Shown: piece after piece, positions 56,340 through 64,000 of the stretch | Position numbering within the stretch: the stretch's first letter is position 1 | How the letters are laid out: every line of letters starts with the position of its first letter | Assembly (NCBI GenBank): GCA_002633025.1 | Contig: NMRB01002225.1 | Coordinates: 36,332-100,331 of the forward strand | Direction: 5' to 3' | DNA: 64,000 nucleotides | Source of the DNA: Notospermus geniculatus | Taxonomy: Eukaryota > Nemertea > Pilidiophora > Heteronemertea > Lineidae | Notes under the pieces: generated by a model | The model's database searches: none | Told to the model about the DNA's origin: nothing | The model's input: the letters and a program-made list of their open reading frames with translations, nothing else | Program-made: the position numbers and the translations under genes

Positions 56340-58980
56340 ACAGTGTATAGAGATGAATGGTTTCTACTCTGGGTTGGTGTGCTATCAGAAAGTGAAGACA
56401 AAGCCAGTCTGTGAAACGCAACGACATCGAATTTGTTACTTTACAATCTTTGGAGACCGTTCAACATGAAGGAGAGCCAGGCTGAGTTAGTGGATTTGTA
56501 GCGGATGAGGCTTTCAGTGTGTGGATTAANTAAGTTATCTTGTACGACGATGGTGTATTTTAACAATTTATTTTCATACATGAGTAGGGTAGATTTATAT
56601 TTTCCTGGCAGTGATAAGGTCTAACTTCCTTTTCACTTGGGCACTCATGAAAACGTCATAAAGTGTCATTTCCGAGTGTATCTAAGAAGCAAATGGTTGC
56701 CGTCAGTTCCTCCTTTGAGCTTACCACTGTTAGCTGATACTACGACAGAATCTGTAGAATCACAATTGTAAATATCCAATTTGCTAGTCTCTTTTTGGCT
56801 GTAGATGTGATCAGGTCCTTGAAGATGATCACATCCACATCTTAGATCTTCTGCTAATCAAATCAATTTCATTTTCCTTTCCCAAGATACACTTGTCCCC
56901 AGTGTCGATGTCCCCAGTTTCGATGTCAGAAACATGTGCTTTATTCCACCAATCAGTGCATGTGTAAAACGGGGAACGGTTCGAAACTGCAGGGGAAGTT
57001 CAGTCACAAGGTTTCTCTGCAAGGAATATGGTAGCATGTCCTTTATCTTTGCTTGATGCTGTGTGTAGCAAGTAAATGATCAGAGACATTACTGAGCATT
57101 CTACATGTATGAGCTCGTCTCGATGAATGAGACTGAGAAGTAGTCATGTGGCCAGTAACTGTGCCTTAACATATGAAAGAATGATGTGAGCATTACAGAC
57201 GAGACAGGCGTGAGTGAGGTGAATGACCACAAATTCACAAACATTCACTACTGTCCTAAGCTAAAGAGTTTGGTTGCTATAACTCGTTAATTCTCGGGTA
57301 GAATTCACTGCTAGCTGAAATGACCACCTTTGTTTCCAGAAGGGCATTGGCTGGGGTATGTTAGAGTGGATAGAAAGATAAAGAAGGAATCAGGAGTGCA
57401 AATAATTGTTCTGGAATGATTCAGTTGAGATTGGCAGAGTTTATAAGTGGTATTTGCTGGCTTACATTCGTGTGAAATGATACTATTGCTAAGTTCTAAT
57501 TACACTGTAAAAAACTTTATTTGATTGCAATATCTACTTAATATATTTAGTTAACAAAAGTGATTGATTTGCACCGTATAAGTCATTTAGAATGCAGACT
57601 AATATCAAGGATTTCTCTTTGAAATGTTCTGATTCTAATGTCATACTTGAATGAATATTATAAAAGTCACTCGCTAATTGTCGGGTTAGTGATGCATTAT
57701 GAGTACCGGTATACATGTTTGGGGCCTTTTCTAGTCCTAATCCAGGACGGCTTTCCCGAAGGACATGAGGTGGGCTGATTGCTCTTCTGGTCTATGCAAG
57801 GCTTACAGGCATCTGCATAAGACAACCATGTAATGTATCTTTGCTGGGAAGAAGTGGTCAGCAAGCATTGAGTCTGAGAAGGGTCCTTGACATGTATTTT
57901 CCAGTTGTTGATGGACACTAAAGAATTGAACATTTCCATTGAATTATTGCCCTGATATTGGTTTTGCTCTAGTAAAGATAGATTTGGTTTTGGGACCAAT
58001 ATAAATGCGTTTTTATACTTGTTGTAAGATTCTTTGCCTACTTAGTAGGTTATAATCATGTACTGGTATACGACCAGATACTGTGGCTGTTATTTCTAGC
58101 GTGGGACAAGTCTGCAGGACTCCTGAGAGGTCACCAGAAGTAGGAACCATGACAAGTTCTTCCCTGGCTGGAGTGACTCTGAGTTCAGTATCATCAAATC
58201 AGAACATACTGGTACACTTGGAGTTTGACTGATTCTACAATGTAAGCTAAGATATGCTGTGCTCATTTTGAACACGGGACAAGTGTATAACCAGCATTAT
58301 TGAGACACGTTTGACGTGTTTTCCCCTCTGGAGGTCAGAAGATCTGCTCTTTTCCATAAGCGTAGAGCCTTGCTTTCGCTTATTCAGCCTTTCATATCAA
58401 ATAGGCCTGAAAACATTGACAGTTACAAGCTTTGTGATAAAACCTTATGGTTTATAAAGATTGTTCCATGTGCTATTTGCTAAAAAGCAGTTTCTATGGT
58501 GTACTAGCTGTTTATCGCACATTATAGGACCAGAAACTCTGTGGTTAAACCTCTTTCCTGACTTACCCCTTCATTTCTTAATAATGATATATACATGTAA
58601 ATCTGGTTCTATTGATGAGTAATAAAGAGTCAGTATATCGTGATTTCTCTTGAAAAAATTATTCCTTTCTTGATTGACATTGTAATCTTGTGGATGGTGC
58701 AGGGCAAATGTGCCTTCACTACTCTGAATAAATTGAATATCAATATAATGAAACAGGTAGCGATTTGTGTTCTTTGTGAAGTTACATATACGAGTGAAAA
58801 CAAAGGGAAAGCCTTCCTCGTGTGAGCAATGATAGTTATCATTCTATCCCTTGTTTCCCCGAGCCGTGCTGATGGAGTTGAGAAGCATTAACCCAACTGA
58901 ACAAGTATAGATGTCTCACATGTCCTTCGACAACACATTGGGTGATACCAAAAATAGATCTATTTTTGGTGATACTGTAT
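56340..58980. other. SNX 3' UTR and intergenic sequence
   Basis: No further exon is recognised. A single N lies at 56530. AATAAA occurs at about 58620 and 58982 as possible poly(A) signals. A short palindrome AAAAATAGATCTATTTTT lies at about 58950. Confidence 0.4.
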
Positions 58981-59349
58981 GAATAAAGCTAGCAGATGCT
59001 TCTACTTCAGATTTGTACAGCATAGCGTAGTGGATTTGTACTGCAAAATCCAAGTAAAAGCATTTACTAGTCTTTATTCACATGACCCATGTTGAAAGAT
59101 GAGCGCTACTCTGCACAAAAGGTGGTGTCTTTTGTTGTCACTGCATCTAGGCCCGCCATTGTTTGTGTCATGTGATGGCAGTAATAAGGCGTGAATTAGG
59201 TCATGTGCGAGTTGATCATGAATCAGGATGTTGGGCAAAGTTCATGATGACAATACAATACTGATCACAATAATGATCATCTGATGCTGAAGATTAGAGT
59301 GTATACTTCCTATCAGCCTTCAATCAGTAGGCCTACACATGTAGCATTT

Positions 59350-59599
59350 AAGGGCTCCGCAGACTGGCGATTTTTCGAGCGATTTTCTAGGCGACCGCCC
59401 TTGCGACCACAGAGGCGACTGAACATATTTTTAGTTTTTTTTTAGTTTTTGTTGACTCGTTTGCGACAAATGCTTATTTGGAAGGTCAGTGATGTCGTGG
59501 ATAACATCACTGATTGACCTCAAAGGTAATTATTGCAGGCGACGTAGTAGTCGCATCGGTAGTCGCCCCTATTTTAGTCGCCAGTGTGCGGAGCCCTTT
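59350..59599. mobile_element. MITE, GGGCTCCGCA family, complete copy
   Basis: AAGGGCTCCGCAGACTGGCG and its near-complement CGCCAGTGTGCGGAGCCCTT enclose ~210 bp with GGCGAC/GTCGCC words. The fragment at 1-147 is the same family. Confidence 0.65.
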
Positions 59600-59681
59600 A
59601 CAGAGCTTCCTACAAGCTTGTTACTAGCAGTTCTTGTACAATCTGAATAATGGTGATGATAAACAGGAAGTCAATTTCCAG

Positions 59682-59827
59682 AATCTTAGCAAATTTTCGA
59701 CCACTTCAGGCTGGCACTTTCAAAGTCAAGCTACCAGAAGTGTAGCTACCAGACACTTCTGGTAGCTCAACTTGAAAGTGCCAGCCTGAAGAAGACCCCG
59801 GTTGGGATCGAAAATTTGCTAAGATTC
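59682..59827. mobile_element. Long hairpin element, ~146 bp
   Basis: AATCTTAGCAAATTTTCGAC at the left and its complement at the right enclose a second strong stem, CTTCAGGCTGGCACTTTCAA with AGCTACCAGAAGTG, and a short loop. GACCCCGGTYGGGRTCGAAA also occurs near 25070. Confidence 0.6.
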
Positions 59828-60267
59828 TAATTTTTGTGCTTTCTGATTCTTTGAATAATGTTTAGGTGGTTTTCTCCAGCTCCTCCATCTGTGTGATTGT
59901 AGAAATTTGCAATAGAAAACAATGGAGACAAATATTGTGCTAACGATTTTATTACACAAAACATTTCTGCCCTACAAACATGATTTAAGATGTTATACAA
60001 TACAAAAAGTGCAGAGAGAGAGGGCTCAAAAAATGTTGTTCTTTGCCATGGAGAAAATCTGGCATAACTCCACGCAATGTGATCCTTTCAACTTTACATA
60101 CAAAAGTGAGATTTCACCACATCAGATCAGTTCAACATTTTTTGAGTCCACAATGCTAGAAAGTCCTACATAATGACGAGATTATTTCCAGAATACATTG
60201 TATAATAAATATGTGTGAATATCTTATCAGTTTTGTCACGACAACTCAATGTGGGATCCTCCAAGCA

Positions 60268-60372
60268 CACCATCCTCCCACAGCAGGGGTTTTACCTCAC
60301 TACTCTTCATCCACTCACACTGTGCGAGGGTAATGAAGAGGAATGTGACCAAAGCCCTGCTGTGGGAGGGAC
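60268..60372. mobile_element. Short MITE 3' of NPC2
   Basis: CCTCCCACAGCAGGGGTTT and AAAGCCCTGCTGTGGGAGG are inverted ends, with mirrored CTCTTCAT/ATGAAGAG inside. Confidence 0.65.
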
Positions 60373-60466
60373 CCTCCCAGGTGACAGCAGACATCTCTTG
60401 TCGGTGGTCCTCAATACATGAAACGTTTGGGAAGATTACAGAAGAAGTGTTTGAAAAGACAAGAGA

Positions 60467-62126
60467 TTAGGAGACAATTTCACAAGGTACGATGATACAC
60501 ACAAGCTGTTTCTTTTTGTCATCAATCAGTTCCCACTGTACCAAGAGTTTCACCTGAAAGGGAAAAATAAATTTTACATTTCAATCATTCAGGAATTTTT
60601 TAAAAAACTTAAAATTATATTCATTGGGGACAAGAAACATGATTTGAAGGACAAGAATTTTCGAGGTACTGTCCACTGTCTGTGCAATGACACCCAAACT
60701 TCTACATCGTTTACTCACTTTGGGGTATAATTTCTTAACAGGAATTGCCGTCTTATAAGAGTATGTGTTGCCGCTCTTCAGTGGACAAGCCAAGCTGCAG
60801 TTCTTACATCCATCTGAATTGGGGAGGGGGAAGGGGACGTGGACTTCATCAATGATGCCATGCACAACTGCTGTCACTGTTTTCGTCTGCTCTTCTGCAA
60901 ATAGATTCAAGAGATTTCAGATTAGCTATTGTGTTGTAAGGGGATAATCAGTGTTTCCACCAGAGGGTACCAAGGGTACTTTGGTAGTACCCCCTCAAAG
61001 GAACAGAAAAGGGCCATTTTCTGTAATTTCATGGGGTTTTTACTGATTTTGGAGAAATTAGTACCCTCAAAAAAATTTCTGGCAGAAACCCTGAAGGCCG
61101 TTAACCTATTCCTCGGTTGCGACATGCGCCATCTTTTACTAGAACGGGTCACAATTTAGGAAAGGAAAGAATTATCATGGTAGCTGGCACTGGACCAAAA
61201 AGCATCACACTTACTTGAAATGAAATCAATTTCCACCGTTGCACTTTTTCCCTTTTTCAGTAGACAGGCCCCACTTGCTTGTCCATTAATGATCACATTC
61301 TTGATCGTTGAGCCTGAAAAATGATAAGCCAGGCTTTGTAAGGTACGGTACATAAATATAATATCCATCCATCGCAAGTGGCCTACCCTACATCTAGGCT
61401 TGGGGGCCTCAATTAAGTGTCACATATTACACAATGGCTGGTATTCATAAAAATTAGCAAATGCTACTTAAGATTAGCACAGCGAGGTCCGATGTAAATG
61501 TGCAGCAAAACTTGAAATAGGCCTAGGCTCCTCGAAGCATTTGATCTGCCATCCTCGCACCCAGGGTGTTCACAACCGGCTCCCCTTCTCGCGCTTGTTT
61601 CATGAGGGAGGGTATGACCGTAAATGTTCTGAGATTCTCAGGTCAGGATGTTGATTTGCTAGCTATTAAGAAATCATCACTGGACCAATGTGGACGCATG
61701 ATCATGTGATGATATTCCATCGTTTTGTGCTTGTACATAAATCTCTCCACAGTCGCAGCCCCTAAGCCTGCTACCGGTAAAGTAACAACTTTTGGAGGAA
61801 TTAATTCCTCCAAGGTAACCAAATAACAAGTACAGCAGACCGGCATGACCGGTAGCCTGGATACACAGTGCAGGCCTACTGTTGCTAGCCTAGGCCTAAT
61901 AGTAATACACAATACAACAAATTGAAAATGAAATTGAAATGAAAATGGAATGTTCGATCTTATCTTTCTTACGTTCAGGTTTAGCGGCACAATTGCCGAA
62001 TTTTTTGAGGCCTCTGGATGAGTGAAATTTCAGCGCATCAGATGAGACATATGAAGTTGTGGAAATGATGAAAATCAAACACAAAAGTAACTGCTTCAGC
62101 AGTAAATTGGAGCAAAACTTGTTCAT
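60467..62126 (-). CDS. npc2: NPC2, intracellular/lysosomal cholesterol transporter, complete
   Basis: Soluble MD-2-related lipid-binding protein that hands cholesterol to NPC1 in lysosomes. Four exons 62126-61973, 61313-61215, 60894-60719 and 60553-60467 with phases 1, 1 and 0 give 171 residues. Exon 1: signal peptide (basic start, then QLLLCLIFIISTT) and KKFGNC. Exon 2: GACLLKKGKSATVEIDF. Exon 3: VHGIIDEVHVPFPLP, GCKNCSLACPLKSG, YSYKTAIPVKKLYP. Exon 4: VKLLVQWELIDD and VCIIVPCEIVS, then stop. Family cysteines and the VPFPLP loop are present. An upstream in-frame ATG at 62162 would add 12 residues before the signal peptide; the 62126 start fits secretion better. Confidence 0.9.
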
Positions 62127-62129
62127 GAT

Positions 62130-62760
62130 TGCAGAATTCCTTGTTCGACCATCCACCATCATTTTGTACGCCGGGTTTCTGTCACATGATTTGGTGGGGT
62201 GATTTCAACCTCGTTCCCATATAACCAGGTACTAGTCTGGTTCAATAACCTGCCGTATCGTGGCGCTGACTCCAGTGATTGATGAACTGGGCGTGGCCGA
62301 GTCCGGACGAGGGACGAACCCCGAGCCCCCTCTGTCATGGCTGTGTGTGGGCCGGTGAGCGAACTCTTTAACGAAGGGATCTGCGTCACAAAGATGGGTT
62401 GATAAAGTTGGTATTGAAACAGTAAAACATTTATTTACAGAGATATAAATACATATTTACATTACAAACCATTCGCACACACCAGTAGACGCACCCTCTA
62501 GGCGCCAGTGTCCATGGTGGTAGAGTGTCCGGCCTTCCTGTGGCGTCGCCAGGACTGGGCGGATAAGCCACCCAGCTCCAATTGTTCCAATAAGGTGAGC
62601 CCCCTGACCTCTGCGTAGGAGAGTGGGGCTGCCGGCTTGTACTTGACATTCAATAATGTCGTTATAAAGTGTTCCATCAGATGGAGCTTCCCTCGACCTC
62701 CCAGGAAGTCGGCAGAGTTGTGATACGATTGGCGCAAGTCTGTGGAGATTTTCCATTCTC
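62130..62760. other. Spacer between NPC2 and the calmodulin-like gene
   Basis: Overlapping minus-strand frames exist here without recognisable domains. The two genes are on the same strand, so NPC2 promoter sequence should lie here. GC content is higher than nearby. Confidence 0.35.
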
Positions 62761-62764
62761 TTGA

Positions 62765-63617
62765 CTACCATTGATCAGTCATCATCCGCACGAATTCTGA
62801 AAACAAACCATTGACTTGTCAGAGTTTCTCATTTGAATTCGTGGGACTTTATCAGAAGCTTCCTCCGGACTGAAACCCACAGCACAAAGGGATCAGACTG
62901 GACGTGTCGCAAGTGGGAATCAGGTGTAGCAGTAAAACGTGTCCCCCTGTAAAAAGTGTCCACTTCTATTGTTCGAATGACGGAATAAGCGGCATGGGTA
63001 AAGAAACCAATTGTCAGAGATTAGAATGCAACAATAGGATCTTTTGTTCCCGGACAGTTTTTCCTAGGACGTTCTTTCCCTTCACAGCTGTCATAGATCT
63101 AGATGCAACGGAGACTTTGTGAATACCAACTGTGGGCTCCAAGAATGTGAAAAAATTGTTTATATGGGTCTGATACTAGGAATAAGGACGTAATGCAATG
63201 TTTTCCGCGTGACTTCGCCAAACAGTATAGGCGCCAAAGTCAACATGTACGGGTGTATTGTTATTTTAGAAAAAAATGCATATGGAGTCAGCTACAATGC
63301 GCCAGGGCCGACGGACAAAAAGCATTATCATCACATATCCACTCTTACTGGCATCGCTTTCTATCACTTACCGTCAAACTGTATCTTCCCGTCTTTGTTG
63401 TCATCCGCTTCCTTTATCATATCCTCTAGTTCTGTATCAGATAATTTCTCCCCAAGTGATATCATGACATCTTTGAGATCAGCCAGAGTGATATATCCCC
63501 GGTTTTTCTTATCAAAGATGTTAAATGCTTCTCTAAGTTCCGAATCATCGCTGCTCCCTTCGGCTGTTTTCCGGATCATTAGATCACAGAATTCTTCAAA
63601 ATCAATTTCGTCATTTC
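62765..63617 (-). CDS. Calmodulin-like EF-hand protein, last two exons
   Basis: Calcium sensor type. Exon 63617-63372 encodes the end of one EF-hand (NDEIDFEEFCDLM), a linker, the loop DKKNRGYITLAD, and most of a final loop DDNKDGKIQFD. A 32-nt terminal exon, 62796-62765, completes it as DEFVRMMTDQW and stops; phase 1 on both sides fits. The last loop is canonical (D, N, D, G, K, I, E at 1, 3, 5, 6, 7, 8, 12). The preceding loop has K at 3 and R at 5, so calcium binding there is doubtful. The N-terminal EF-hands lie beyond the right edge. Confidence 0.8.
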
Positions 63618-64000
63618 CTGAAAAGCAGACGACAGAGATGCGATCAAATGTTCTTATTCTGTGGTCCAGCGCTTACCGACGCGGAACCTACACCTGTAGG
63701 TGACAGCACTGATGGTAAGCCAAGCTCGCCAGAGATGTAATCCGTTAATTTTGGGATCAATGTCAAATTCAACCATGGAGGTATTTTATTCCATGATTCA
63801 ACCAGCGACTTCGGCCCATGATGAAGGAGCGACGACGTGTCAGATAATAGTTGAGATGTCTCCTCTAGCGTACATTCTACGGGTACTTGACAGACTGGCA
63901 CGTACGCGACGCGTCGTGTCGTGCAGTTCCGCCAATCATTCTTCGGTAGGTGTTTCGGTCCGTGTTACCGCCTCCCTGATTGGTTAAACGCTTTCCCGGC

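Noticed and set aside
62457-62771. 104-codon minus ORF as a gene
   Set aside because: Three overlapping frames are open in GC-rich sequence, and its 5' end overlaps the calmodulin-like terminal exon; no motif.
63644-63901. Upstream exon of the calmodulin-like gene
   Set aside because: The minus frames here contain no EF-hand pattern and do not end at a phase-1 donor that fits the exon at 63617.

Overview
This is eukaryotic (animal) DNA. Genes are split by GT-AG introns, coding content is low, and most of the window is repeats: many inverted-repeat DNA elements (MITEs), tRNA-derived SINEs, microsatellites and nested insertions. The palindrome TAGGCCTA is very frequent. The gene set (SLC22 transporter, lineage-type rhodopsin GPCR, TRIM protein, SNX5/6, NPC2, calmodulin-like protein) and the repeat style suggest a marine invertebrate deuterostome. 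An echinoderm or another ambulacrarian is most likely, and amphioxus cannot be excluded. The organism call is inference.

Layout. 3.1-8.6 kb (minus): the first three coding exons of an SLC22 organic ion transporter, which continues off the left edge; its introns are full of MITEs and of ~275-bp repeats rich in nuclear-receptor half-sites. 9.6-10.3 kb: inverted fragments of a repetitive PIN/asteroid-like gene. 10.3-19.6 kb: repeats only (tandem arrays, a degenerate GATCRTCATC satellite, a TTAA-flanked foldback inside a mariner-like element). 20.0-24.5 kb (minus): a complete three-exon, 339-residue rhodopsin-class GPCR. 28.1-31.3 kb (plus): an unrecognised two-exon gene of about 356 codons. 27.1-27.9 kb and 32.9-39.2 kb are the two copies of a segmental duplication. 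The second copy has taken three insertions, one of them a 3.57-kb element with CACTGTG termini and a 5-bp target duplication, as in Transib/RAG-type transposons. 39.2-45.4 kb: MITEs. 45.4-48.6 kb (minus): a TRIM gene (RING, B-boxes, coiled coil, beta-propeller-like C-terminus) with an apparent frameshift. 49.2-50.6 kb: MITE, SINE and tRNA-like relics.

50.9-53.74 kb is foreign-looking: AT-rich, intronless, several tightly packed small ORFs on one strand, ending at a single N. It resembles gene sets of virus-like or Maverick-like elements scattered in invertebrate genomes. It contains a slippery U UUU UUA in the correct register for -1 frameshifting into an ORF ending in a PSAPPNY motif (PSAP plus PPxY late-domain pattern). 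54.2-56.3 kb (plus): the BAR-domain exons of SNX5/6; its PX exons are not found to the left in this window. 60.4-62.1 kb (minus): a complete four-exon NPC2. 62.7-63.6 kb (minus): the last two exons of a calmodulin-like gene running off the right edge.

The host genes are unrelated housekeeping, transport, signalling and immunity-type genes with no operon logic. What unites the window is dense, layered transposon history, much of it readable from target-site duplications and empty sites.
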